From Craterostigma plantagineum (taxonomy: Eukaryota; Streptophyta; Magnoliopsida; Lamiales; Linderniaceae), in the NCBI GenBank assembly GCA_027422505.1, contig JAPQWV010000028.1, positions 3,810,001 to 3,874,000 on the forward strand: a stretch of DNA of 64,000 nt, written 5' to 3'. Both the position numbers and the translations under genes were made by a program. This document shows positions 11,889 to 22,488 of this stretch, in pieces; within the stretch, counting starts at the first letter, position 1; every line of letters starts with the position of its first letter. The notes below the pieces were generated by a model. That model worked only from the letters and a program-made list of their open reading frames with translations. It had not been told where the DNA came from and made no database searches.

Positions 11889-12146
11889 TCAATCAAACAA
11901 GCTAGCCCAACAGAATCGCCCCAACCGTAGAATCCTCCTCAAAACGCCCCAAAACCGCTACGAATTGATTCAGTAATCACCAGCCGGCCGAAAACAGCGA
12001 TGATTGGACAATCAGAAGGCGAATCAGATCAAAATTTCTCTAATTTCGTCAATTGTGTGAAAATCGCACATAGTGAAGGTGTAATCGCGCTACTGTGTGT
12101 AAATCGCACACACTGAAGGTGTTTTTTAACTCAGATATGGTTGAGG
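11889..12146 (-). promoter_or_regulatory. LINE-1 5' UTR with internal repeat
   Basis: Untranslated leader between the TSD and the ORF1 start. It contains two near copies of a motif like ACACCTTCANTGTGTGCGAT (minus strand, about 12050-12125). Such leaders usually hold the internal promoter of LINEs; promoter activity is inferred. Confidence 0.55.
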
Positions 12147-12164
12147 TTCTTTGCTTTTATTTTT
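12147..12164. repeat. LINE-1 target-site duplication, right copy
   Basis: Same 18 bases as 6178-6195, at the 5' end of LINE-1. Confidence 0.85.
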
Positions 12165-12532
12165 CTTTGCATATTTTTCATGCATTTTTTTTCACTTGTA
12201 TTTTTGCATTTATTTTTACTTGCATTTTTTCCATACGCATAAAAAATTTCGCACATTTTCAAATGCATTAGCATATGCATTGGCATAGAATTTGTTTAAA
12301 TGCGATTTTTTTAAGCTTATATATGTTAACGCAAATTTTATATGCATGTTTAGGGGATCATGCATCTATGTTGCATTGATTAAATGCGTTATTCTCTTGT
12401 GTCATATATTGTTAAATTTTCATATGCATATTGTGGTGAATATGTGTATGCATGCTAAATTGACAAACATTATATGCGCACTTTTTGAGGGGCAATGAAG
12501 ATTCTTAGTGTGCAAAAACATGAATTAAGGGG

Positions 12533-12545
12533 GAGAATGGAAAAT
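12533..12545. repeat. LINE-2 target-site duplication, left copy
   Basis: GAGAATGGAAAAT, repeated at 13531-13543. The undisturbed target occurs once in copy B near 51867, an empty-site control. Confidence 0.9.
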
Positions 12546-13371
12546 ATTCAGGATTGGAGACGGGTCTACGCTATGGTTGTGGAAGGATCCTTGGCTGCTG
12601 CCTACACCATTACTGGAGCGTTTTCCTCGTGGCCCCCTTGCGATGGGGCTGCCATCTGACTCAAGGTTGAGTGTAGTTATCAATTCGCAGGGATGGAACT
12701 GGCCAGGGCAAGGAACATTGGAGTACATGGAGATTAGTCGTCTGCTTCCACCGGTCTATATGGGGAGTCAGGATACTATAATTTGGACTGGGGCGGCTGA
12801 TGGAAACATGACGTCTCGTTTGGCCAGAGAGGCGATTAGGTACAGACAATCGCCTGTGCCGTGGGCGGTCCTTTTTGGGGGGCCGTTGAAGGTTCCAAGA
12901 CATGAGTTTATCCTCTGGCTTGGCATACAGGAGCGCTTGGCAACGAGGGACAAGCCATGGGTGGCTCAGAGGGCAGGCACACCAGCATGTGTATTATGTG
13001 ATGAGCTGCATTATGAGACGGCACAGCACCTGTTCTTCGAATGTGCATTCTCGCGTCAGTGCATTCGCCTGCTTAGGAGGAGGATTAGATGGCCTTGGCC
13101 GATACCCGAATGGCATGCGGGCATTAGATGGGCATCGGCTAGCTGGCGGGGGAAGCACCTTCTCCATGCTGCTTCACGCCATATTTTAGCTTCGCTCGTC
13201 TATCACATCTGGCAGGCACGGAACAAAAAATGGCGGGAGGGGCTTATCACGCCCCCTCATCGAATTGTCGGATGCGTGCTTGTGTTGGTTACTATGAGGA
13301 TTAGTGGTACGCCGGCTAAGTACGAGCTCCAGCGGAATGCTATTCGCAGATTGTGGCGAGTAGCTTGGTAG
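12546..13371 (+). CDS. LINE-2 ORF2 C-terminal fragment (zf-RVT)
   Basis: An open frame from the truncation point to the stop after RRLWRVAW. The first ATG in frame is 12577, but the frame is already coding upstream (RIGDGSTLWLWKDPW), so that ATG is not a real start. It carries the zf-RVT block VPRHEFILWLGIQERLATRD, then CVLCDELHYETAQHLFFECA with the Cys and His residues typical of this region. The frame is intact over about 275 codons while the LINE-1 counterpart (7001-6327) is frameshifted elsewhere, which suggests a younger insertion. The RT and endonuclease domains are absent, so the fragment has no activity of its own. Confidence 0.88.
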
Positions 13372-13436
13372 ATTTTTGAATAAGTAGCTTGGTAGACTGG
13401 TATCCTAGATAATAGACGGTTGTCGTTTGTGTTTGT

Positions 13437-13454
13437 CCAGTAGCCTGTTACTGG
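13437..13454 (+). promoter_or_regulatory. Conserved LINE 3'-UTR hairpin (LINE-2)
   Basis: CCAGTA-GCCTGT-TACTGG on the plus strand, identical in stem and loop to the LINE-1 copy. Confidence 0.6.
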
Positions 13455-13530
13455 TTGGCTGTGTGGAGTTGAGCTCCCACTCATTTTGTACACTTTTTAT
13501 ATATATATAAAGGGACCTTACACCAAAAAA

Positions 13531-13543
13531 GAGAATGGAAAAT
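13531..13543. repeat. LINE-2 target-site duplication, right copy
   Basis: GAGAATGGAAAAT following the A-tail of LINE-2. Confidence 0.9.
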
Positions 13544-14123
13544 TACTCTATTATTTTGAAAATACTCCTTTAAAAAATATCCGTTGAGCATCATATGAGG
13601 GGAGTAATATGCATTTATGGGGGAGCAATTTTTACTTATTCATGTTAGATTTTACTCTTGATTCATAACTCTCCTTCGCATTTACTTTTATAAGTCATGT
13701 TAGACTTTTACTTTTGATTCATAAGTCTCCTTTGCATCATTTAAGATTTTTTTTGTGACTAAATCTTCGGGGGAGCTTCTTAATGATTTTCAGAAATATG
13801 AAGTGGATGCTTTTCAAGAATAACTTTCAACCACTTCTAGGAACCTTGCTCTCGAAGATTTGGCGAATGAAAAATAAGACCGAAGTTCAACTCGAAAAAG
13901 CCACATTGAGCTACTAAAGAACAGATCTACTTGAAAAATTGTTCAAGAAATATTATAAGGTGGCTCACGGGCTTCGACCTAAGATTGAATACAAATGGGG
14001 AGATTGAAAGAACAATTTTATTGTATTCAAGATATTATGAAGTGGCTCAAGAACTTCGGATAACCCCACTTGCTAGACGGAATAACCCACACTATATTGA
14101 AGATTGAATACAAATGGGAAGAT

Positions 14124-14446
14124 TGTTGGAAGCTATGTAAATAAATAGTCTAGGGCTTAATTGTAATTAGCACTAGTATATGGCTACTTATGTAAATATA
14201 CCACGATAGACGGTATATATAAGTGAACCCCTTAGAGAATAAGGAGTGCATTGTACAAGGGTTTCACATTTTGGAATAGAATCGAAAGTTTAGAGAGAGG
14301 ATTTTCGCGCCAACCCTTGCTTGAGCTCCAAGCTCTCTTCTCTCCCAAGCTTCAATGGTAAATCTCATGTTCTAGATTCAAATTTCTTGGATTTACGATT
14401 CGATTCTTCGTAAGATCGCTATAGGTTGGATAATAGGGTCCTAACA
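14124..14446 (+). repeat. 323-bp LTR (Copia-1)
   Basis: Begins TGTTGGAAGC and ends GGTCCTAACA, with TGTT...AACA ends, and directly follows the purine tract AAATGGGAAGAT. A TATA-like GGTATATATAAG lies near 14210. Copy B has the same LTR at 52457-52779. It abuts a copia RT fragment, so the element probably inserted into an older copia. Confidence 0.75.
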
Positions 14447-14450
14447 GCCT

Positions 14451-14928
14451 CGAAGTGGACATGGGCTCATCCTTTCGATCAAATAATTGGTGATCCGTCG
14501 AGCGGAATACACACTAGGACATCATCTCATAGCAGACTCTTCACGTGCTTCTGAAGCCTAAACAAACCAACCAAGGTATCTGAAGCCCTTCAAGACTCGG
14601 ATTGGCTGATCGCAATGCAAGACGAGCTCAATAAATTCGAGTGTCTACAAGTTTGGACCTTAGTTCCTCGACTACACAGCAAGACCATTATCGGAACTAA
14701 GTGAGTATTCAAAAACAAGAAGAACAAGGACGGTGAAATAATCATGAACAAAGCATGAGTGATTGCTAAACGATACAAACAACAGAAAGGCATTGACTAC
14801 GACGAGACGTACGCTCCTGCTGCTTGTATCGAAGCTATCCGGCTCTTCTTGGCATACGTGGCTCATAAAGACTCCAAGGTCTATCAAACTGACGTCAAAA
14901 CCGCCTTTTCTCAATGGCGTGTTAAAGG
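14451..14928 (+). pseudogene. Copia reverse-transcriptase fragment
   Basis: The translated frame reads ALQDSDWLIAMQDELNKFEC, then QVWTLVPR, then AKRYKQQKGIDYDETYAPAA and YQTDVKTAF. This is the N-terminal part of a Ty1-copia reverse transcriptase (W...A...E..., GIDYDETYAPV and DVKTAFLNG blocks). In-frame stops occur (for example after SRLFTCF, IIGTK and MNKA), and an extra T after KTAF shifts the frame. It ends at LNGVLK, exactly where the Copia-2 LTR begins, so Copia-2 inserted into this older copia pol. The remainder of that pol is not found to the right of Copia-2. Copy B holds the same fragment, interrupted by a LINE tail. Confidence 0.85.
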
Positions 14929-15061
14929 TTAGGAATATGCCCTCGAATGCTATACGAGAATTAGATTGTATAGGGCATTAGCTTATTTATCATTCGACCT
15001 TTTATGTAATAAGATATTTTTTGTGTGTTTATTGAAGGCGTTGTTCGTTTATTGGATATAA
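14929..15061 (+). repeat. Copia-2 5' LTR, first part
   Basis: Matches the first 130-odd bases of the 3' LTR at 26583. The LTR start TGTTAGGAATATGC has lost its first two bases here; copy B keeps them (53841). Similarity stops after GTTTATTGGATATAA. Confidence 0.85.
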
Positions 15062-15567
15062 TAATCATCGTAGCAAATAATCAGTTCTTTTCATCAATGT
15101 TTATTTAAACAATCACATCATATAAGCGTTGTTCATAAAATCAGTAAATTAAATAATATAAATAAAACCGTAACAAACATTTAACTCTTTCCCTGGAATA
15201 TTCATATAAGTATATATTATTTCATCAGCATTCACAAAATCAAATAATCATCGTTCATTAGCCATTCTATAACCATCGTTCGAAATCCGTAGATCAAGTA
15301 CAACAAATAAATTTGTGACCAACAAAAAATTCTTTTCCATTTATTTTCACGTAAACAATTTCATAAACTGTAATTATCAATCAATCCATTTTCATGAACA
15401 ACGTAACATTCCAATCACATAAACACTCCTTTTCATTAAAGTTCATATAAACTTCTCATTTTCAATTTCATTCCAATCACAAATTCACATAACCTTTGCT
15501 TATAAAACATCCCAATCACATGACATTGTCCGTAGAATCCGTATGAAATTCTATACTACATGCACGC

Positions 15568-15598
<31 letters not shown>

Positions 15599-18500
15599 GA
15601 CAATTCCATCATAACCATCATTCCATCGTAACCATAATCATTTCTTTCACTCAGATCCGCGGATCATATGCAATACTATATGCTCGTGTACACTTCATAC
15701 TCCCGTTATGAACCGACTAGACTCGTACTACTGACCCTGTAGGCCCCCATGCATGGGACTCTGTAACCGTAGATAGAACCCCCGATTTGTAGGGATGTAA
15801 CCGTAGATATCCCCCGATTTGTAGGGATTAGAATGTAGTCCAAAGCCTTAGTAGTCATAATGGTTTCTCCTTTCGTTTCATATATGAATGCAATACTATA
15901 CGTGCAACCTTGTATGAAACGTATATCATATATCCATCGAGCCACATATATCACATAAAGACGCGTTGTAGCCATACAATTCAAGTCACATATATCATAT
16001 AAAAACACGTAGCAATAAAATTCCAGTCAATTCCATATAGAACGTAAATAACAAATCATCGATCATTCAACTAATGTTACTAGTTTAATGTTTACAAGTA
16101 TGCATTGCTATACTCACATCTTTATTTCACATATTTCGTAAATCTATCAAACCACCTTTCTCACACGAGAGCATGTTACAGCACATAAATCCAATCCATC
16201 CATATAACACATATATCGTAAAATTATAAATCAATAAATTCATATAATCATATAAGCACATAAAACACATAGGAACGGAACACATGTTGCATATCATACT
16301 CACAGTATAACTTATAGCCCTGTTCGTTACTCGACTTTATCCTTGCTCGTTATCGAAATCTGGACCTATGAACATATTATGTTCGATGAGTATAAGGTCC
16401 TTAAAATGCTGTATATGTCGTGATATGCATGCATGATCAAATCCCTATTTATAATCCCTGCCTTTCTTACTTTTAATCGCCATATTTCACTTAGTATCGA
16501 GACTTTGCTAATTTAGTCGACTGGATATACTTTCGAATTTAATAAGTGTTGGAAAGTTCATGTTTCGAAATATAATACCATTACTATAGACGTTCGAGAT
16601 CAGCTAAGTGTCTTAAAATTCCGTTCGAGGTTCTCTTTCGAAATGTGCTTTCGGAATTTCGTTCGCAATTTCTTCGAAATTGCTTTCGCAATTCCTTTCG
16701 ATATTTCACTTCGAAATTTCTTTCGCAAATTCCCTCCAAAATTCTCCTTCAGAAATCTTTTTTGTAAAATCACCTCTTTCGCAATTTCATTCGAAATTCC
16801 TTTCGAAAATTCGAAATTCCGTTCGAAATTTCTTTCGAAATTTCTCTTGTTCATTTCGACAATCACATTATTACTATTTAAAATATTGGAAAATAACATA
16901 ATATAGTTTCGAATTGCTTAGACAAAGACTTGTTTCGAACTTATTGATTCGAACTTTTTGTTCGAATTTTCTTATTCTAATTCAACATGTAATAGTTACC
17001 AGTGATTATGACTCTTACCTTATATTAATATCATTTGTTAATCATTTTCTATTAATTTCTTAACCTTAATCAAAATTGTTCAAAACTAATTTCGAACTTG
17101 ATGTTCGAAACTTGTTTCAAACTTCTTGTTCAAACATCTTCCGAACCAGACCTATAACAAAACTTTTCGGAAACCACCCCTAATCCAATTCTTTCGAAAA
17201 TCTTACATAACAAAATATATTCCTTTTTCAAGAGCATAATACTCCTCATGATTAACATCTTTCAAAAGTTAACATTGGAAGACCCTAATCCTTCGGAAAT
17301 ACTTTCAGCTACCATGTAACAAATTAAATCTTGCAAAGAAAATCATGATTCACGAAAACACCTCCGTAACTTTCAAACTTCCTAGCTTTCGAACATCTAC
17401 CTTACCCAGGTTTCAAATTATATCATTTCCTAGGTTTCGAAATACCCATTCACCTAAACTGAATTTCGAAATACTTATATGCTTAGGTTTCGAACTCTTA
17501 CATTCATCAATTCCGAAATACTCCATCTTCCCTAAATTAACTACTTATATACTTAGGTTTCGAACTCTTCCATACATCCATTTCGAAATTATCTCTTACT
17601 AACCTCAGTAATTTCAAACTTCTCTTATTCAAATTTCTTTCATGATAGTCCATCGAAACATCCTCCAAGGAAAACCCTAAAAATACTTAATCCTCGAATT
17701 ATCAAAAGTGTTCATATACCGAAACTTCCAAAACAGTTATACCACCCAAAGACCTTAAACTTTTAGATCAAATATCATAATTCTGAAAGAACACAATAAT
17801 ATCCTAAGCACCTCAAGCACGTTCAAACCTTAAAAATCACAATCGCTATAAAACATGGGTTATAAAACTCTTCGTGATTACAAATACCTCAAAACGCGAT
17901 AAACCATAACTAAAAACATAACCTCAAAATAAGAATTCATACCCCTTCCCAAAGCCAATTTGTGATCACCAGTTAAGCTCTTCGTTTTCTCTCTTCTCTT
18001 ATCTTCGAAAGTAGTCAAACTGATATTTCTTTCTCTTTGTTCTTATCGTTATATTAAGCAAATGATATTGATGTTTAATATCTATTCTATTCTTGAGCAA
18101 TCATTCATGTATGTTAGCTAAAGTCTATCTTAGAGTTTCAACGTAATTAGAATAATTCTCCCTACTCTTTTGTTCTTATCCCATAATTGTTCCCTATTAA
18201 GACAAGCAAGTGACATCAATAATTTCCTAATGTTTGTCCTAAACTTAGTGTCATTCATTCACATTGTTATTATTACTTTATTTATTTTCCCTCATATAAG
18301 GTTTTCGTTAAGTCTATGATTCAATTATTTCATTCTTTTCTTTTCTATTAATTCAAAGCATGAGAAGGACCTTTCGAAAGTTTGTCCCCCCACTAGTGAT
18401 ATTATATATTCATAATTATTATTATTTTAGCTTAAAGTTGTTTTCTATCTTGACCAAATTTTCAAGAGTTTCGTTCCCATCCATGCTTAAGTGTGTTATT

Positions 18501-19081
18501 TTCCAAATGACATGTTATTTTCTAGCTTGACCAAGTTTCACAAGTTTCGTATGATTGCAATGAGATATTATGACATATTTGTCCTTAAGCTAAATAATTG
18601 TTATTATTTTAGCTTAGGGTTATTTTCTGCCTTAGACTTAATTTCCAAGAGGTTTATATTTATCTCATATTTAACGTGATAATGACGAGCACCTAATGTT
18701 GCAAGTGTTAGCCATTTTTTTTTATCTAATCCTCACTTAAAAATTTCGAAACTCACCATTATAGAATTTCGAAAAACTAGGTTTCGAAATTCCAATGTAT
18801 TTCGAAATTCCCCTTTCAATTTCGAAACTTTACCAAAGTTTCGAAATTCTTTTCATAAGTTTCGAAATTCTCCATTCCAAGCCATACTTTCGAAATTCAC
18901 CCCTATCAATATCACTAATTTCGAAATTATCATGTTTCGAAATTTCTTTCCTCAAAATCAAAGTTTCGAAATCTTACTTATCCAAACCATCTTCCCTTTC
19001 GACTACATTCAATAACATAATTTTCGAAGGTTTCTATTTTTCAAAAATCTAAGACTACAACACCTTAATCAAATATTCCAT

Positions 19082-19127
<46 letters not shown>

Positions 19128-19779
19128 CAGAAAATTATCATGCAGATGCATGAATTCGTATAAATGCATGAACTAGTTACAACTGTTATGACATGAGGTT
19201 TTCGGTTCCTGACAATTCTCCCCCCTTTTAAAAAATTTCGTCCCCGAAATTTCGTACCGTATCCTTAAATAACCATGGGTACTGCGTTTCATATTTTCCA
19301 TCCTTCCTCAAGTAACTTTTCTATCGTACTTTTACCATCGGAATTGTTTTACTCCACGATTGTCTTGTCAATATATTCAAGAACCCCTACTGGGTTTCTC
19401 ACATAACTGGGATCTTTAAAAATACTTACTAACTTCTCATCCTTGAACTGGTTTATTTAATTCGATCCATTATAGATGGACGAATCACGATCGAAGTACA
19501 AATAGCACCAATATCATTTACTTCTATTTCTATATTCATTTTCCTCACTAACGACATTACATTTCGGCTAAGTTGTATTTACTATGACTAATTCACCGTT
19601 GGCATTCAAACATATAAGTCATTTGTTATACGGGTACTAGCTAATATTATCATGAGTTACGTGTATCTAAGTAATGATTTCTTCAGCCCCTATGATTTCT
19701 CGATGAGGAAAACAAATTTGTTTTCTCCACCTCACGCGGCGCTGAATTCATAAGTCATGAATCTGCCTCATTAATGAGG
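15062..19779 (-). mobile_element. Gypsy LTR fragment inside the Copia-2 LTR
   Basis: On the minus strand a short internal end (19779-19215) carries the purine tract TAAAAGGGGGGAGAAT at about 19215-19230, directly followed by an LTR start TGTCAGGAACCG at 19214. The LTR then runs leftward for more than 4 kb without reaching a clear end. No coding frame is convincing. It contains dense TTTCGAAA motifs (16620-16980, 18740-19030), an (AT)n tract near 15567-15592 and an (AC)n(AT)n tract near 19082-19127. It takes the place of about 850 bp of the Copia-2 LTR. The copy-B equivalent is 53975-58688. Confidence 0.7.
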
Positions 19780-20662
19780 GATTGAGTCGAACCTAGAGAG
19801 TCGGGCTTAAAAAGGATCATCAAGGTGTACTGACAAGGAGAGAAAGTGTTTTTGGGCCTTAATGGGCCTTGGGCCGTTGGGCCGCACCTTAGTGGGCCTC
19901 GGGCCGTTTAATGGATCGAAGTTGGACTTCGTATGAAACTAACTTTGAGACTTGGGCTTGGCCAAGTGCTTAAAAGGCTTGAGGGTAAAATTGGAGTTGG
20001 ACCTTAAGCTAATTTTCGAATTATGCCTTGGGAATTAATTTCGAAAATTAAATATAAATATAGAAATAATGTATTTGGAATATTATTTATTTTAAGGTGA
20101 AAATTTCGAAATTAATCTTGGAATAAGTTTCGAATTTTATACCATATTTACATATACTTAGTTTGACTTAGTATTTAAGCTAGTTGTCTAATTATGGTAA
20201 GTATCCTTATATGAATTTTGAATTAAATAAGAGAGAGAAAGATATGGCAAAATCTCTCAACTTAAGGAGCAAAATCGAAAACCATATCTTTGAGATATCC
20301 TAGGGATTTCCAAATATATCGTATTATAAATAGGGCAGCCCTATTTCATAATTTGGAGTGAAAATTTCGTCCATAACAAATGCAAAAAACACACACCGAA
20401 AAAAAACACTTTTTCCCCACGCGACGGCTCGGTTCTCTTTAGCCATCTTTAGAGAACTGATTCCGTGGTACACTGCGAGGTCGGCGTGACAATCTAATGC
20501 CATCCACCACCATCGACGAAGTCTTGAAGAAAAGGACGAGGAGCTGCCACTCGCTTCAACTGGTAATTCTCTACAGGTTTGACCCGCCCTGTTACATGTC
20601 TATGCGTTACTATTCTGATCCGAGCAACGAGGGCAATAAGGGAGACACCGGGTAACCCAACA
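19780..20662 (+). repeat. Copia-2 5' LTR, second part
   Basis: Resumes the match to the 3' LTR at GATTGAGTCGAACC and ends ACCCAACA just before the PBS. It contains the TATA box TTATAAATAG near 20334, a likely LTR promoter element. The 50-odd bases ACCCGGAAAA...CTGGG near 28430 of the 3' LTR are missing here. Confidence 0.88.
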
Positions 20663-20663
20663 A

Positions 20664-20675
20664 TGGTATCAGAGC
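20664..20675 (+). promoter_or_regulatory. Copia-2 primer binding site (tRNA-iMet)
   Basis: TGGTATCAGAGC, complementary to the 3' end of plant initiator tRNA-Met, one base after the LTR end. It marks the start of minus-strand DNA synthesis. The same site recurs at 59576, 59968 and 38629. Confidence 0.9.
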
Positions 20676-22488
20676 GGGCGCTCGTGATCAGAATCATAAC
20701 GTGTTTAAATTGAAACGAGGCGCGTGGGAGACGATCGAAAAGCCGACACGGTTCGACCGTCGCTGGGCGGACGATGCGTCGTTTGCCAACCCACGGCCAC
20801 CAACTCGTGCGATACATACCGACGATGAACCACGAACCGGACAGGGTCCCGCGTGACGGCGGGACCCAGGCAGCCGTGCGTTGTGCCGTAACGGCGGTAC
20901 AGCCGCGGGATCGGGCTGCTTTGAGCAGGCCCGATCAGCCTCGAACCTTGGGTCCGACGCCAGCCATGGTGGCTTAGGCGCCATCCCCGGGGAGCGCCGC
21001 CGCAAGGTGCGGTGGCCCGGCTGAGATCGTCCGCGGCTTTGGCGGGCAGACTGCGATGGCGCGCATGGTGCGCGCTGCGCAAGACAGCCGCAGCGACTCC
21101 GGCTCGGCCGGAACGCTGCGGCGGCGATCTCTCCTGGTGAGGCTGAGGCGACGAGGGAGTCGCGGCAGTATTATGCCGCGAGCTGAACACGCGCGCGTTG
21201 CGCGGCGTGGCGTCGCCGGCGGTGGCGGCACCTGCTCCAGCTGGGACTCCACGCCGGCGGCCTTCTCCGCCATGGCTCCCCGGCGTGTTTTGACGGCTGA
21301 GCGATTTGAGTCGCGGCAGCTATGTTAGGGCTTCATGCTCAAAGCCTTAACGTGCCTTTTAATGGGCTTGGCCCGTTTAAGGCCCAATTTTTGTTTATTT
21401 TTAAAATCATGTAATTGTCAACGTGCTCGTTATGAATGTGATTTAATGCGCACTTGGGGTTTAAGAATTTGGTTTCTGGGTCATTGTAAGGGTTACGTCC
21501 CACCGGGTTGTATATGTTTCATACGGGTTGTTCGGGACTTATGATCCCCCCGTGTTGTAATTTACCGTTTTATTAGATTAGACTTAAATACAAAGACGAG
21601 GTCCCATTTGATGGAAGGCAACCCCCCGGCGGTAACAAGGTGGTGGACGTTCGGTTACTTTGAGGCCGTTCGAGTGACGAAGGATGTTTGACGACTTCAA
21701 GACCCGTGCGACGACCCGAGGTCTTTTGAAAACGCATGTAATTGGGATAGGCTTGAATAACCCGCTTGTGTTGTCTTGTAATTTATTTTCCTAGGGTCAA
21801 TTTACTACATACGTGCGTGTTGGTTTTTGAAATGATATGCATGTTTTATGTGCTCTTGTGTGAGATGGTTTATTCTCCAGTTTGATAAATACTAAGTGGG
21901 TAAAGGAATTGGATTCCTGTCTTCTATCATGCTTGAGATGTCTAGCATTGGGGAGCTTTGCGATTTGTTCCGAGTAAGTTGGCGTCGTATATCCCGTCCC
22001 AGTGTTAGCGTCTCAGGTGCGTCTTGGACGCCGCTCGTCATACCAGTCCGCCCGCCACGAAACGTATGGCAGCAAGGGGCGGTACATACTGTGCGATTTG
22101 AGCATAAGTTGATAGGTCACACTTAGGCAGTTAAACCCAATAAGCAGGGTTAGCCGTGAGGGTCAATGACTGAGACTAAGATAGTTGAAGCTCTTATTGG
22201 ATAAGTTCGCGTTCGACGTGACATCGATAAGATTAGATGAGCCAAGTATTGCGTTAAAGGCTGAGGCGAGTCTAGTCGAGTCGGGAACATCAACTCCACT
22301 ATGAAACTTTCAACGAGGTTTCCGAAACTCTTCTCGGCAGGATAGTTTTTCGAGAAAAATAGTGGGAGTCAAGCGAAACGAAAAGTCCTTGTTTGCGCTT
22401 GATGAATGATAAGATAAACCTAATTAGATCTTTATTTTCTGCAGCTTTACGTTTCTTTCTATTTACTGCGATAACGAACATAATTACT
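20676..22488 (+). other. Copia-2 untranslated leader
   Basis: About 1.8 kb between the PBS and gag. The part from about 20690 to 21320 is strikingly GC- and CpG-rich. It has overlapping open frames on both strands, but none resembles a known protein and none starts or ends in a gene-like way. From about 21350 the sequence becomes ordinary. I see no gene. Confidence 0.7.

Larger units (their letters stand above)
6178..12164 (-). mobile_element. LINE-1: full-length non-LTR retrotransposon with 18-bp TSD
   Basis: A plant L1-type LINE on the minus strand. The 18-bp direct repeat TTCTTTGCTTTTATTTTT flanks it at 6178-6195 and 12147-12164. In element order it has a 5' UTR (12146-11889), ORF1 with a DUF4283-type domain and zinc knuckle, and ORF2 with endonuclease, reverse transcriptase and a zf-RVT region. 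A 3' UTR (6326-6196) follows, ending in an A-rich tail seen as T-rich DNA at 6190-6210. The length of about 5.95 kb and the 5' UTR suggest a complete copy. Several frameshifts make it inactive. It interrupts AT-rich DNA that continues at 12165. Confidence 0.92.
12546..13530 (+). mobile_element. LINE-2: 5'-truncated LINE of the LINE-1 family
   Basis: A 985-bp plus-strand LINE 3' end flanked by a 13-bp TSD. Its protein and 3' UTR match the LINE-1 family, and it ends CCTTACACCAAAAAA. Copy B of the duplication lacks it at the exact same site, so insertion followed the duplication. Confidence 0.95.
12165..14123 (+). mobile_element. Non-coding interior of an LTR element (Copia-1)
   Basis: AT-rich DNA without a long frame, ending in the purine tract AAATGGGAAGAT immediately before the LTR at 14124. 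This is the polypurine-tract/3' LTR arrangement of a plus-strand element. No gag or pol is visible and no 5' LTR is found in the window, so it looks like a non-autonomous or truncated copy. LINE-2 interrupts it at 12546-13530. The copy-B equivalent is 51546-52456. Confidence 0.6.
12216..20904. repeat. Large duplicated segment, copy A
   Basis: This stretch recurs in the same orientation at 51546-59816, with only scattered substitutions and small indels by eye. After removing the private LINE insertion of each copy the lengths are 7,691 and 7,692 bp. It covers a non-coding LTR-element interior, a 323-bp LTR, a copia RT fragment, the Copia-2 5' LTR with its gypsy insert, the PBS and about 230 bp of Copia-2 leader. 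Homology ends at 20904, beyond which only copy A continues into Copia-2. Confidence 0.93.

Noticed and set aside
15567..15592. (AT)n and (AC)n tracts as regulatory elements
   Set aside because: Ordinary microsatellites within the LTR that differ in length between the two segment copies.
16600..16906. Frames rich in NFE/FRN words, repeated at 55518-55824
   Set aside because: Translations of TTTCGAAA arrays in an LTR, conserved only because the segment is duplicated.
20705..21328. GC-rich overlapping frames as host genes
   Set aside because: They lie in the Copia-2 leader between PBS and gag, on both strands, with no domain and no consistent start or stop.
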